Positions 7,929 through 17,391 of a DNA stretch of 61,445 nt are shown piece by piece. Below the pieces are notes generated by a model that was given only the letters and a program-made list of their open reading frames with translations, was not told the DNA's origin and searched no databases. Numbering within the stretch: position 1 is the stretch's first letter; each line of letters starts with the position of its first letter. The DNA comes from Thermodesulfobacteriota bacterium (lineage in GTDB: Bacteria; Desulfobacterota; UBA8473), in contig JBFLWQ010000022.1 in the NCBI GenBank assembly GCA_040757775.1, forward strand, positions 1 through 61,445, written 5' to 3'. A program made the position numbers and the translations under genes.

Positions 7929-10652
7929 TTAACTGGTTATCTTTCTTCCTGCTGGCACCTTCTTTCTTAGAATGACCTTTGTTGCCTCGATGATGGCAAA
8001 GACAACCATGCCAAAACCGACAATTATACCTACATCAGAGAAAGAAGGTTTTATGATGCCAAACGCCTCACGCACAGCTGGAATCTGGATTAAAACAGCA
8101 ATCAGTGCGAGTTCCCATGCAAGGGTAATTAGAAGCCACTTATGCGGAGGTGCTTTGAAAACACTGTATATGAGGGAGCGACAGTTGATGGCGACAACAA
8201 ATTCCACAATAATAAAGAGAAAGAATATCTCTGTCCTTGCATGCGCTATATGAGATAGATCGTGGAAAAAAAGAACGTAGAAGAAGGGGCACTCAATTAA
8301 GACTGCCCGCAATATGAAAGATTTTACATCCCATCCAAAGATACTCTCTTTCGGATCTCTTGGAGGTCTCTCCATAATATCATGGTCAGGGGGCGCAACC
8401 CCAAGAGCAAGTGCAGGAAGTCCATCAGTCGCCAGATTTATATACAGTATGGCAGCCGGCAAAAGGGGTAAAAAATCCAGTCCCATTATTAAAACTATGC
8501 CTCCAATGACCACAACCTCTGTTATGTTACACTGAAGGAGATAGGCAAGATATTTCTTTATATTATCATATATCCATCTGCCCCGCTCTATAGCCGTAAC
8601 GATAGTTGCAAAGTTATCATCGCTCAGAATCATATCCGATGCCTCTTTTGCTACATCTGTACCTGTTATTCCCATTGCCACACCAATATCAGCATGCTTC
8701 AGGGCAGGGGCATCGTTCACCCCATCGCCTGTCATGGCTACAACCTCACCTCTGGCCTTCCATGCTCTGACTATCTTTAATTTGTCCATCGGTGATACCC
8801 TCGCATATACAGTGACCTTCTCCACTATGTCCTCAAAATGCTCATCGGTCATCTTTTCTAATTCTTCACCACCCAACACAAGATCTCCATCTCTGTAAAT
8901 AGCAAGCTCCCTGGCTATAGCCACAGCCGTAAGTTTATGGTCTCCTGTAATCATAATGGGCTTAATATGGACTTTTTTGCATGTCCTCACAGCTTCAATA
9001 GCCTCATCCCTTGGAGGGTCTATCATCCCGATGAGCCCAAGAAAGACCATATCCATTTCAATCTGCTCTTCGACCAGTGGGCTGTCTGACTTAAGTTCTC
9101 TATATGCCACGGCAAGAACCCTTAAGGCATCCTGTGCCATCTCCCCGTTTGTTTCCACGACGTGAGCCCTTTTTTCAGGGGTTAATTCCACTATTTCATT
9201 CACCTCCATGATACAGGAACATTTTTCTAAGACCACTTCAGGGGCACCTTTCATAAAGGCTATACATTTGGAACCATTGATTTTTTGGATAGTTGTCATT
9301 CGCTTTCGCTCAGAGCTAAAAGGAATCTCCTCTATCCTCGGATAAGTCAATCTCTGTTCATGGATATTAAGACCCGCCTTAGCAGCAACAACCACAAGAG
9401 CCCCTTCTGTGGAGTCCCCCTTAATAGACCATTTACCATCATCTTTCTGGTAGAGATCCGCATCGTTACATAACAGACCCCCCTGAAGCAATAATTGGAG
9501 GGATTTGTCCTCCCTTACGTTTACTTCATCAGATTCTCTAACCTCTCCCTCTGGCGTATAGCCCACACCTGTAACTTCAATCATCCTTTTATTTAAAAAT
9601 ATCCTTCTTACGGTCATTTCGCCCTTAGTCAACGTCCCTGTTTTGTCAGTACATATAACAGTTGTACATCCCAATGTTTCTACTGCCGACATCTTCCTGA
9701 CAAGGGCATTTTTTCTAGCCATGGCATGCATGCCAAGAGCAAGGGTTCCTGTGACAATAGCTGCTAAAGCCTCAGGGACTGCTGCAACAGCAAGGGCAAC
9801 GGCAAAGATAGTCATTTTTATGACAAATTCGAAGTTAACCGAACCTCCTATCAGTTCTCTAATTAGGCTGATCACTGCAACCAGTCCGGATATACCAAGG
9901 CAAATGCCACCCAGCCATTTGCTAATTTCATCTGTTCGTTTTTCCAGAGGTGTCTTTTCTGTCTTAATAGCGGCTACCTCCTCCGCGATCTTACCGAACT
10001 CTGTCTTCATGCCCGTGCTGGTAACAACTACTCTGCCCCTCCCATAGCTAACAGTCGTACCGGTAAAGACCATATTCTTTCTGTCTGATACAGGTGTGTC
10101 TTCCGGTAAAACTCTCACATTCTTGCTAACTGGGGCAGATTCTCCTGTAAGGGGAGCCTCATCACATCTTAAGGAGTGTGTTTCTATTAATCTGGCATCT
10201 GCCGGGATTTTATCTCCTCCCTCCAGGGGTAATATATCCCCGGGGACAAGTTCCTCCACGGGGATTTCCACTTCTCTGCCTCCCCTTAAAACTTTTATGG
10301 TAGGAGAAAGCATCTCTTTTAATGCCTCAATTGCCCGCTCTGCCCTGTACTCCTGGATAAATCCCAGGACCGCACAGAATACGACGATGACCAGGATAAC
10401 AGCAGCATCTACTATCTCTCCTACCAGCGCTGAAAAGATGACGGCTAGAATAAGGATAAGGAGAAGGAGGTTTTTGAACTGACTATAGAATATGGTAAGG
10501 GGTGAGATCTTTTTTTCGTGTCTGAGTCTGTTGTATCCATATTGTTCAAGGCGCTTTCTTACCTTTTCATCATCTAAACCTCTATCAGGATCTGTTCCCA
10601 GTTCTTTTAAAACACCTTCAACATCGATCGAATGCCAGAGGAACTCCTCCAC
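7929..10652 (-). CDS. P-type cation-transporting ATPase (Ca2+/P2 type)
   Basis: A 907-residue P2-type ATPase of normal length. Domains in order are the N-terminal cation_ATPase_N segment, an actuator domain with CDEAPLTGES, and helix M4 with VPEALAAIVTGTLALG. Next come the phosphorylation site CTDKTGTLTKG, a nucleotide domain with KGAPE, the hinge TGDGVNDAPALKHADIGVAMG, helix M6 with NLATDGLPALALG and C-terminal helices. The family exports Ca2+ (some members move Na+, K+ or Mn2+) at ATP cost. M4 reads PEALA rather than PEGLP, so the ion is not certain. The start is GTG at 10652, preceded by TTGGAGG. It appears monocistronic. Confidence 0.9.
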   Translation of the reverse strand: MEEFLWHSIDVEGVLKELGTDPDRGLDDEKVRKRLEQYGYNRLRHEKKISPLTIFYSQFKNLLLLILILAVIFSALVGEIVDAAVILVIVVFCAVLGFIQEYRAERAIEALKEMLSPTIKVLRGGREVEIPVEELVPGDILPLEGGDKIPADARLIETHSLRCDEAPLTGESAPVSKNVRVLPEDTPVSDRKNMVFTGTTVSYGRGRVVVTSTGMKTEFGKIAEEVAAIKTEKTPLEKRTDEISKWLGGICLGISGLVAVISLIRELIGGSVNFEFVIKMTIFAVALAVAAVPEALAAIVTGTLALGMHAMARKNALVRKMSAVETLGCTTVICTDKTGTLTKGEMTVRRIFLNKRMIEVTGVGYTPEGEVRESDEVNVREDKSLQLLLQGGLLCNDADLYQKDDGKWSIKGDSTEGALVVVAAKAGLNIHEQRLTYPRIEEIPFSSERKRMTTIQKINGSKCIAFMKGAPEVVLEKCSCIMEVNEIVELTPEKRAHVVETNGEMAQDALRVLAVAYRELKSDSPLVEEQIEMDMVFLGLIGMIDPPRDEAIEAVRTCKKVHIKPIMITGDHKLTAVAIARELAIYRDGDLVLGGEELEKMTDEHFEDIVEKVTVYARVSPMDKLKIVRAWKARGEVVAMTGDGVNDAPALKHADIGVAMGITGTDVAKEASDMILSDDNFATIVTAIERGRWIYDNIKKYLAYLLQCNITEVVVIGGIVLIMGLDFLPLLPAAILYINLATDGLPALALGVAPPDHDIMERPPRDPKESIFGWDVKSFILRAVLIECPFFYVLFFHDLSHIAHARTEIFFLFIIVEFVVAINCRSLIYSVFKAPPHKWLLITLAWELALIAVLIQIPAVREAFGIIKPSFSDVGIIVGFGMVVFAIIEATKVILRKKVPAGRKITS

Positions 10653-10884
10653 AGATATACCTCCAAGTTTGATGGCTTCACAAAACTTAAAATCCCGAGT
10701 ACCCTTCTGCCTTTTATACTCTATTTATTTCAAAAAATGCAAGTTAAAAGGTAAAGGATAATAGTAACGGAAAGAGGGTAATTTTGAAAATCCACTGATA
10801 ATTTCTGTTGACACATATCCCTTATCTTGGTAAAAAGTTTATAAGGCATTCACTATAACAACTATACATAAAGGAGGGGTTACT

Positions 10885-11685
10885 ATGGACTTAGGTTATA
10901 AGGGGAAAACCGTGGTAGTCACTGGAGGAGGTTCTAATATTGGCAGAGCCATATCCTTGACTTTTGCTAAAGAGGCCGCAAATGTAATGATCGGGGATAT
11001 AGATACAGCACAGGCTGAAAACGTTGCTAAAGAAGCAAATGCCTTTAAAGCCGGAGGAAAAACCATTACAACTAAATGTGACGTAACAAAGCTGGACAGT
11101 GTACAGGCTATGTTTAAAAAGGCCAATGATGAGTTTGGACAGATAGATGTTTTGGTAAACAATGTAGGATGGGATCAAATGATGCTTTTTACCGAAACTA
11201 CGCCAGATTTCTGGAACAAGGTGATAACCATCAACTACGTAGGGGCATTAAACTGTACCAAGACTGCTCTTGATTATATGATAGAAAAAAAGAGCGGGGC
11301 AATTGTCAGCATCAGTTCCGATGCCAGTCGTCAGGGTGAATTCAGAGAGGCAGTCTATGGAGGCGTAAAAGGTGCCATTAACAGCTTTATGAAAACGATA
11401 GCCAGGGAAAATGGTCGTTTTGGGATAAGGGCTAATGTGGTGTGTCCCGGTGTAACAATACCTAAAGAGGCCGCAGAGATTGGTGAGCAAAGCATGTGGA
11501 AGGATGCTGGAGCCATGTTTACCCCTGAGCAATTGGAAAAAATTTCGAAGGCATATCCGCTCCGTAAGATTGGAAAGCCTCAGGATATAGCCAATGCTGT
11601 GGTCTTTCTTGCCTCAAATGAAGCAGCAGGTCATATAACTGGTCAGGTTCTGAGTGTCAGCGGGGGGTACAGTATGGTGGGATAA
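10885..11685 (+). CDS. Short-chain dehydrogenase/reductase, BadH/FabG-like
   Basis: A 266-residue classical SDR. It shows the NAD(P) motif TGGGSNIGRA (residues 14-23), an Asp after the second strand (GDID) that favours NAD, the NNVG motif, catalytic Ser in SISSDASRQ, and YGGVKGA (Tyr-x-x-x-Lys). The C-terminal GQVLSVSGGYSMVG is typical. Overall it looks closest to 2-hydroxycyclohexanecarboxyl-CoA dehydrogenases (BadH) and related FabG-like enzymes, but the substrate cannot be fixed from sequence. A strong AAAGGAGG site precedes ATG 10885, and a TTGACA box lies at 10808. A terminator follows at 11715, so it is monocistronic. Confidence 0.85.
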   Translation: MDLGYKGKTVVVTGGGSNIGRAISLTFAKEAANVMIGDIDTAQAENVAKEANAFKAGGKTITTKCDVTKLDSVQAMFKKANDEFGQIDVLVNNVGWDQMMLFTETTPDFWNKVITINYVGALNCTKTALDYMIEKKSGAIVSISSDASRQGEFREAVYGGVKGAINSFMKTIARENGRFGIRANVVCPGVTIPKEAAEIGEQSMWKDAGAMFTPEQLEKISKAYPLRKIGKPQDIANAVVFLASNEAAGHITGQVLSVSGGYSMVG

Positions 11686-11714
11686 AACACCTGATGTAAT
11701 ACCGTAACCTAATA

Positions 11715-11763
11715 CTAGGAAAAGGGGTAAGATAACACAACGCTGTTTCTGCCCCTTTTTTAG
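11715..11763 (+). terminator. Rho-independent terminator after the SDR gene
   Basis: Stem AAAAGGGG (11720-11727) pairs with CCCCTTTT (11752-11759) and is followed by further T residues. The loop is long (about 24 nt), so strength is moderate. Confidence 0.6.
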
Positions 11764-11866
11764 TTTTCCTCTTAATATCTCCACAATTAAATCATAAAAA
11801 CCGGATACTTTACTTACTATGGAAAGAGGACATTTCTAATTGTGGTTAACAATCTATACATTTTCC

Positions 11867-11895
11867 TTGACAAAAGTAAGGGAATATATTAGTTT
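11867..11895 (+). promoter_or_regulatory. Putative promoter of rplM-rpsI
   Basis: TTGACA at 11867-11872 is a perfect -35 box. At 17-bp spacing the -10 reads TAGTTT, which is weak, with a TATATT just upstream. It lies about 35-60 bp ahead of rplM. Confidence 0.4.
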
Positions 11896-11928
11896 ATTAA
11901 ACTTATTATTTTGAGCGCGGAGCAGATA

Positions 11929-12357
11929 ATGAAGACTTACAGTGCTAAGAAGAATGAAGTCGAAAGAAAGTGGTACCTAATAGATGCCAATGGGAAAATA
12001 CTCGGGAGACTTGCCAGTGAGATCGCTGTGAGATTGAGAGGCAAGCACAATCCTATTTATACTCCCCACATAGATACTGGCGATTTTGTAATTGTAATAA
12101 ATGCAGAAAAGGTTCTCCTAACAGGAAAGAAGCTGAAAGAAAAGGTTTACTATCGCCATAGCGGATATCCTGGTGGACTTAAATCGACTACTGCAGAAAA
12201 GTTACAACAAAAAAAACCTGAAGACCTTATAAGTCTGGTTGTCAAAGGTATGCTGCCAAAGAATAGCCTTGGCAGAAGTATGATTAAGAAATTAAAGATA
12301 TACGCCGGAGAAGAACATCCCCACCAGGCTCAGAATCCTGAAATATTAAGTATTTAA
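11929..12357 (+). CDS. rplM: 50S ribosomal protein L13
   Basis: The 142-residue product has the exact usual length of L13 when started at ATG 11929, which follows GCGGAG with a six-base spacer. A TTG-initiated extension from 11911 is open but unnecessary. Recognisable segments are [46 protein letters not shown] and the C-terminal [12 protein letters not shown]. It binds 23S rRNA early in large-subunit assembly. rplM and rpsI are co-transcribed in most bacteria, and here they are 65 bp apart with a terminator only after rpsI. Confidence 0.96.
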   Translation: MKTYSAKKNEVERKWYLIDANGKILGRLASEIAVRLRGKHNPIYTPHIDTGDFVIVINAEKVLLTGKKLKEKVYYRHSGYPGGLKSTTAEKLQQKKPEDLISLVVKGMLPKNSLGRSMIKKLKIYAGEEHPHQAQNPEILSI

Positions 12358-12422
12358 AAAATGGTGCTTTTCATATTACTTTCCAGTGAATTATTGGACT
12401 ACCGAATTGAGGAGTTTTTGTA

Positions 12423-12815
12423 ATGGCAGAAGATAGATTCTACGCAACAGGCAAAAGAAAGACATCCATTGCCAGGGTTTGGTTAAAATCCGGCAGTGGT
12501 CAATTTAAGATTAACGACAGATCTCTTGATGAATACTTTAAACGTGAAATCCTGAAGATGATTATACAGCAACCATTTGGGTTGACCGATACGGCAGGGA
12601 AGTATGATGTGTTTGCCAGTGTCAATGGAGGGGGAATCTCCGGTCAGGCTGGAGCAATAAGACACGGTATTACAAAGGCTTTATTGGAGATAAACGGTGA
12701 TTTCCGCCCTATATTAAAAAAAGCTGGGTTTATTACCAGGGATTCCAGGGTCAAGGAGCGAAAAAAATACGGCAGAAGAGGAGCCAGAGCAAGATACCAG
12801 TACTCAAAAAGATAG
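12423..12815 (+). CDS. rpsI: 30S ribosomal protein S9
   Basis: A 130-residue S9 with the typical start [15 protein letters not shown], the middle [17 protein letters not shown] and the highly basic tail [19 protein letters not shown]. The terminal KR reaches the ribosomal P site. ATG 12423 is preceded by GAGGAG. It ends the rplM-rpsI unit at a clear terminator. Confidence 0.96.
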   Translation: MAEDRFYATGKRKTSIARVWLKSGSGQFKINDRSLDEYFKREILKMIIQQPFGLTDTAGKYDVFASVNGGGISGQAGAIRHGITKALLEINGDFRPILKKAGFITRDSRVKERKKYGRRGARARYQYSKR

Positions 12816-12829
12816 AGTCTGGCTGCGCC

Positions 12830-12861
12830 AAAAGGAAGGCACCTCCGGCCTTCCTTTTTTT
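12830..12861 (+). terminator. Rho-independent terminator after rpsI
   Basis: Stem AAGGAAGGC (12832-12840) pairs with GCCTTCCTT (12848-12856) around a 7-nt loop and runs into a seven-T tract. It ends just 17 bp before argC, so argC must have its own promoter or rely on read-through. Confidence 0.85.
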
Positions 12862-12878
12862 GTTGGAGAGAAAGAAGG

Positions 12879-13916
12879 ATGCTAAGAGTTGCTATAATAG
12901 GTGCCAGTGGATATACGGGTCAGGAACTGATCAGGCTTCTGCTCAGACATCCCAGTGTGGAAATCACTGCATTGACATCGAGAAGGTTTGATGGAGTCAG
13001 GGTATCAGAGGTTTTTCCTATTTTTGCAGGGGAGATGGATATTAAATTCATTCATCCATCTACAGAAACAATCTGTGATCTTTCAGATTTCGTATTCTCG
13101 TGCTTACCCCATAAGGCAGCTATGGATATAGTTCCCCAATTTATGGAAAAGGGGAAAAAGACAGTAGACCTGAGTGCAGATTACCGTTTTAAGAATCATG
13201 AGGTTTATGAGAGGTGGTATTGTAAACACACCTCCCCAAGTCTATTGAAGAATGCTGTCTATGGTCTCCCTGAATTCTACAGGGCTGAGATAAGAATGGC
13301 GACACTGGTTGCCAATCCTGGTTGTTACCCAACTAGTGTCATATTTGGATTGGCACCTTTATTGAAGAACAAGATGATAGACTTAAATAGTATAGTTGTT
13401 GACTCAAAGTCAGGTACGTCAGGGGCAGGACGGGAAGCAACAATGGAATATCTTTTCTGTGAAGTTAATGAAGGGCTTAAGGCATATAAGATAGGAGAGC
13501 ACAGACATACCCCTGAGATGGAACAAGAGTTAAGCCTCCTTACTGGTGAAGAAATAATAATCTCTTTTACCCCGCATTTGATACCAACAAATAGAGGTAT
13601 ACTTAGCACTATATATTCAAAATCTCTTAAAACTATTTCGACATCGGAGCTAATAGGGATTTACACCGACTTCTATCAGGGAGAGAGGTTTGTCAGGATA
13701 TACCCCGAAGGTAACTTTCCCAATATATCCTTTGTAAAAGGCACCAATTTCTGTGATATAGGTATCCGATTCGATCCAAGAACAAAGAGGGTAATAGTAA
13801 TATCGGTCATAGACAATCTTGTTAAGGGTGCTTCAGGGCAGGCAATTCAAAATATGAATATTATGTGCGGATTCTCTGAGGATTCAGGGATAGATAACCT
13901 TACTCCCTTCCCTTGA
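12879..13916 (+). CDS. argC: N-acetyl-gamma-glutamyl-phosphate reductase
   Basis: A 345-residue NADPH-dependent reductase for the third step of arginine synthesis. The N-terminal nucleotide motif is IIGASGYTGQELIRLL. Catalytic Cys149 sits in VANPGCYPTS, and the SKSGTSGAGRE segment and the GEHRHTPEMEQE segment with the catalytic His are present. The usual length of type 1 ArgC matches. ATG 12879 follows GAGAAAGAAGG. No other arg genes are nearby. It is convergent with the HD-GYP gene. Confidence 0.94.
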   Translation: MLRVAIIGASGYTGQELIRLLLRHPSVEITALTSRRFDGVRVSEVFPIFAGEMDIKFIHPSTETICDLSDFVFSCLPHKAAMDIVPQFMEKGKKTVDLSADYRFKNHEVYERWYCKHTSPSLLKNAVYGLPEFYRAEIRMATLVANPGCYPTSVIFGLAPLLKNKMIDLNSIVVDSKSGTSGAGREATMEYLFCEVNEGLKAYKIGEHRHTPEMEQELSLLTGEEIIISFTPHLIPTNRGILSTIYSKSLKTISTSELIGIYTDFYQGERFVRIYPEGNFPNISFVKGTNFCDIGIRFDPRTKRVIVISVIDNLVKGASGQAIQNMNIMCGFSEDSGIDNLTPFP

Positions 13917-14034
13917 TATTTAAAACTCTATCTACATAAGGAACCTTTTCATTAACCACTTTTTCTTTATCTAGAATAAACTTCTCACGGGGATTTTTTA
14001 ATTTATTATACTGCCACCTAAGTAAACCAGTACT

Positions 14035-15453
14035 CTAATACAACTTGAAATAATTGTCTATGAATATACGGTCTGAAATATCCTTGGTGATAAAAATGTT
14101 ATTATCATGCAGAAGATCAATCTCTTTCTTCTTCTCTATCGGTTGACCATCATTTTTAAATAGTATTCTGATGAAAGGTCTTAGCGGCCAGTTTATGTTA
14201 CCTTTTACTACCTGCCCTATCTCTCCCGAATTCAACCGAACGACACTATATACTGGGAAGAATGAAAACACATTGAAAAAAGCCTTAATCATATCAATGC
14301 TAAACACCTCATGCTTCATGCCCAACAGCATTTTAACACCTTCATGGGGAGTTACCGGCCCTCTTTGGGGACGGGAATGGGTAACTGCCTCAAAGAAATC
14401 TACCATCCCAATAAGTTCTGAAATGTCCGAGATCCCCCTTAGTCCCTTAGGATAACCGCTGCCGTCTACACGTTCATGGTGTTCAAAGGCAACTTTAGGA
14501 ATAATCCTGTATTCGTCTTTAACTTCCAGGAGTTTATCGTAACCTATTTTAGTATGTTTCTTCATAACATTGTATTCTTTATCGGAAATAACTTTCTTTT
14601 TGTTTATGATACGGTTAGGAATATCATACATACCAATATCATGAAGTAAAGCGGCTATACCTATTATTATCGTATCATCCTTGGAGTAGGATAAGCTAAA
14701 AGCCATTTTAATGGCATAGATAGCTACATTGACCGAGTGAGCTACAATTAAGTCTTCAAATGTATCTGGATGAGCAGAGTAATAATACAGCATATCTATA
14801 TTTTCTGCATAAGCAACAATCCCGGTTATAACATCCAATACCTTTTCTATCCGATCGTTGGTACCATAATTTGAAGAGGTAAGTATTTCACTTGTAATAT
14901 GACAGAATCGGATATAGAGTTCTGCAACAGAGACCAAATGATCCCCCAATTTAACATAGTTATAAAAAAGATCTATATTATCACTTTTTATGACTTTCAT
15001 ATGAAAAGCAAAGGGAGAATTTTGTCCACCTAAGATGACCTCATTCTGCCCATATCTAAGCGATGTCTCCTCTTTACCTCCCACATTTTTTCCAAGTAAC
15101 GTGTTGTTAACCAACGATCCAAATTTACTGTTTTTGTCAACCAGGATTATTTGATCTCCCCGTCTTTCTATTGAGAGGTGTTGCCTTGAAATACGATAAG
15201 GGCTGCGTTCATTAATAATAAGATCAGCCCCCTTGTATATAAAACCTTTGGAAGGAGAATATCTTCCTATAGTGTGGGGGAAGTGCCTTATAATTCTCTC
15301 TCTGTTTAACAGAGCGGCTTTGGAGGTATTATTAAGACCAGATATTACTACAACTAGGCGATCGCTGTCATGTATGTAACTTTGATACTTGGTATCCTGC
15401 GCCTCGTGGTGAAGCCTCTCAATGGCATTATATTTACCTCGCTCTATTGACAT
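14035..15453 (-). CDS. FHA domain-HD-GYP phosphodiesterase
   Basis: A 472-residue two-domain signalling protein. Residues of about 60-150 form an FHA domain (HTIGRYS, ISRQHLSIE, DKNSKFGSLVNN), which binds phosphothreonine peptides. Residues of about 220-390 form an HD-GYP domain with ALLHDIGMYDIPNRI, the second-metal His residues, and EHHERVDGSGYP; these enzymes hydrolyse cyclic di-GMP. A C-terminal segment follows that is common downstream of HD-GYP domains. The N-terminal FHA suggests phosphorylation-dependent recruitment or control (inference). No GGDEF or Ser/Thr kinase gene is adjacent. There are no membrane segments, so it is probably cytoplasmic. Confidence 0.87.
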   Translation of the reverse strand: MSIERGKYNAIERLHHEAQDTKYQSYIHDSDRLVVVISGLNNTSKAALLNRERIIRHFPHTIGRYSPSKGFIYKGADLIINERSPYRISRQHLSIERRGDQIILVDKNSKFGSLVNNTLLGKNVGGKEETSLRYGQNEVILGGQNSPFAFHMKVIKSDNIDLFYNYVKLGDHLVSVAELYIRFCHITSEILTSSNYGTNDRIEKVLDVITGIVAYAENIDMLYYYSAHPDTFEDLIVAHSVNVAIYAIKMAFSLSYSKDDTIIIGIAALLHDIGMYDIPNRIINKKKVISDKEYNVMKKHTKIGYDKLLEVKDEYRIIPKVAFEHHERVDGSGYPKGLRGISDISELIGMVDFFEAVTHSRPQRGPVTPHEGVKMLLGMKHEVFSIDMIKAFFNVFSFFPVYSVVRLNSGEIGQVVKGNINWPLRPFIRILFKNDGQPIEKKKEIDLLHDNNIFITKDISDRIFIDNYFKLY

Positions 15454-15789
15454 ATACTTTCCTCCAGTTCAGAGTTTTTTTGTTCCCAATATAATTTATA
15501 AGAATAAATTTCTGTAAAAAATAATAGGTTAAGGAAATTTGGAAGTCAATAAAAATATATTGCATATACTTACTCTAAGAAGGTATGCAGCTAATATTCA
15601 ACAGAGGATTTATAAAGCCCCTTTAATGCTCGTCATATTCCAGCAAGTTTGGCAAATATCCAGATAATTTGTTGACTACGAAGATAAAATTGGCTATAGT
15701 TTTAACCACTTAGAAATTTCAGATTACAAAACAACATATCCCATCAAAGAGAAATCAGGGTGAACTCCTTAAACCCTTGGAGGGAGATT
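15454..15789. other. Divergent intergenic region between HD-GYP gene and transposase
   Basis: AT-rich 336-bp region holding the promoters of two divergent genes. Apart from the plus-strand promoter at 15672-15700, I see no conserved element. A transposon left-end hairpin for the IS200-type element could be here but was not identified with confidence. Confidence 0.4.
15672..15700 (+). promoter_or_regulatory. Putative sigma-70 promoter of the transposase gene
   Basis: TTGACT (15672-15677), a 17-bp spacer and TATAGT (15695-15700). It lies about 90 bp upstream of the tnpA start. Confidence 0.5.
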
Positions 15790-16278
15790 ATGATAGATAC
15801 CATCCTATCGTCCTATTTCCAACCTGTAAGAGAGACTCATTGGAAGAAATCTTTAAACTTTTTATACAAAATCTATTATCACCTAATCCTTTTTACCCCA
15901 AGGTATCGACCAATTATTACCCATGAAATATCAACAGAATTGGAGGCAATCTTTAAAGAGATTACCATCACAAAGGGATATGTGCTTTTCGGTTTGGTTA
16001 TTCACCCAAATCATACCCATCTGATTCTGGGGACCAAGCCCACACATTTCATACCTAATGTCGTTAAGGATATAAGAGAGAGGACATCATTCTTGATCAT
16101 GGGGAGATATAAAGATATTCAAAAACAACACAAAGTTAAAAAGCTCTGGAGTAGAAATTTTCGGGTGGAGACCTTGGGGAATTTCAATATAGGAAAAATA
16201 GAAAATTATCTGAGAGATCCAAAAGAGCATCAGCTTTTGGATGAATGGGAAAGGCATCTTGAAGTGGGAAAAAAATGA
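15790..16278 (+). CDS. IS200/REP-type tyrosine transposase (Y1-transposase)
   Basis: A 162-residue protein starting at ATG 15790, preceded by GGAGGGA; an upstream GTG at 15760 is open but lacks a better site. It shows the Y1-transposase pattern: YYHLILFTPRYRP, the metal-binding HUH motif as HPNHTHLIL, a basic LWSRNFRVETLG segment, and the nucleophilic Tyr in KIENYLRDPKEHQ. Such enzymes move single-stranded IS200/IS605 DNA or REP sequences. No TnpB accompanies it. The N-terminal 25 residues are longer than in minimal TnpA. It may be a domesticated, REP-associated (RAYT) form. Confidence 0.75.
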   Translation: MIDTILSSYFQPVRETHWKKSLNFLYKIYYHLILFTPRYRPIITHEISTELEAIFKEITITKGYVLFGLVIHPNHTHLILGTKPTHFIPNVVKDIRERTSFLIMGRYKDIQKQHKVKKLWSRNFRVETLGNFNIGKIENYLRDPKEHQLLDEWERHLEVGKK

Positions 16279-16296
16279 AAACTTCTTCCATCAAAC

Positions 16297-17034
16297 TCAC
16301 ATACTCAATAGTTTTATATCCTCTAAAATACCTTTAGCCGACTCAACCGGGTCTGCAGCTTCAATTATGGGACGACCGATTACTATAAAATCCGAACCTG
16401 CTAATATTGCCTCTTTAGGAGTCATAATACGTTTCTGGTCATCAATAATTTCAGGGTTTGGCCTTATGCCCGGAGTCACAATTAAAAAATCTTCATTAAG
16501 GTTTTCTCTGATTATCCTAACTTCTCTGGGGGAAGCCACTACACCGTCAACGCCTGCTTTTTTAGAAAGCTTGGCTAGCCGGAGAACCTCTTCATCTACT
16601 GAATAGTCAATACCAACTTCTCTAAGATCCTTCTCATTCAAGCTGGTAAGCAGTGTTACCGCCAATACAATAGGCTTTGGAATATTCAACTCCATGGCTT
16701 TTGCCTTTGTAAAATCAACAGCCATCCTCATCATATCAAAACCACCAAGGGCGTGAAGATTATACATAAATACCTTTAGTTTCACAGCCTCCTGCCCAGC
16801 TTTGGCAACTGTATTTGGAATATCATGAAACTTTAGGTCTAAGAATACCTCTCCCTCATTTTTGTGGATTATCTCTAAAACCTCTGGACCAGTATTGGTA
16901 TACAGTTGCTTACCTACCTTAAAAACTCCTGCATAATCCCGAAGTTGCTCTACCAGCCTCTTAGCATCCTGAAGGTTATCCACATCCAGAGCTATAATGA
17001 TCCTATTCTTCAGGTTGCGCCCTTTGACTAACAC
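16297..17034 (-). CDS. pyrF: Orotidine 5'-phosphate decarboxylase
   Basis: A 245-residue TIM-barrel enzyme for the last step of UMP synthesis. The catalytic segment is FLDLKFHDIPNTVAKAG (Asp-x-Lys-x-x-Asp), with IIALDVDN at the start, the LTSLNE loop, the TPGIRP phosphate loop and IVIGRPI near the end. Length and order are typical of the short bacterial group. It is last in the minus-strand block but separated from gmk by 357 bp of repeats, so it probably has its own promoter. Confidence 0.95.
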   Translation of the reverse strand: MLVKGRNLKNRIIIALDVDNLQDAKRLVEQLRDYAGVFKVGKQLYTNTGPEVLEIIHKNEGEVFLDLKFHDIPNTVAKAGQEAVKLKVFMYNLHALGGFDMMRMAVDFTKAKAMELNIPKPIVLAVTLLTSLNEKDLREVGIDYSVDEEVLRLAKLSKKAGVDGVVASPREVRIIRENLNEDFLIVTPGIRPNPEIIDDQKRIMTPKEAILAGSDFIVIGRPIIEAADPVESAKGILEDIKLLSM

Positions 17035-17054
17035 TAAATTTGCCCTCTCAATTA

Positions 17055-17230
17055 TTGATGGCTTCGTAAAAAGTCCATCTGTCCGCCTTTGGCGGATTGC
17101 ACTGCATCCTCAGTCATTGCAGCGTACCTGTAAGTAAGCCTCATTTTTTCGGATTTGCGCGCCTTGCATCTGGTCCGCCTCTGGCGGATTACTTTGCCAT
17201 CCTAATTTTGACTTTTTACGACTTCATCAA
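17055..17230. repeat. MITE-like TIR element, copy 1
   Basis: A 176-bp element with ends TTGATGGCTTCGTAAAAAGTC and GACTTTTTACGACTTCATCAA (18 of 21 positions complementary). It contains two copies of the TCCGCC-N3-GGCGGA palindrome (17082-17096 and 17174-17188) and a CATTGCAGCGTAC segment. A near-identical copy lies at 29901-30075. There is no coding capacity; it is probably a non-autonomous transposable element. Confidence 0.7.
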
Positions 17231-17259
17231 TTATTACTACTCAGACAATTCATGTTTTA

Positions 17260-17350
17260 TGTCATTCTGAACGACTGAAGGGAGTGAAGAATCTTCCCGT
17301 CCTGGGTCTCATTTGTGAGATTCCTCGTCGCTGCGCTCCTCGGAATGACA
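17260..17350. repeat. Inverted repeat GTCATTC...GAATGAC element
   Basis: The left arm GTCATTCTGAACGA and right arm TCCTCGGAATGAC bound a 91-bp palindromic unit with internal GAATCTTCCC and GAGATTCCTCG arms. The same GTCATTCCGAG text occurs inside the 1537-1669 element. It stands in the pyrF-gmk gap next to MITE copy 1. Confidence 0.5.
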
Positions 17351-17391
17351 ATGTGTCGGAGTAGTATTATCTAAAACATGTTATTAAAATT

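Noticed and set aside
17055-17350. tRNA or small structured RNA in the pyrF-gmk gap
   Set aside because: The palindromes are explained by repeats found elsewhere in the window; no tRNA arm pattern (GGTTC-A-A-C type loop) was found.
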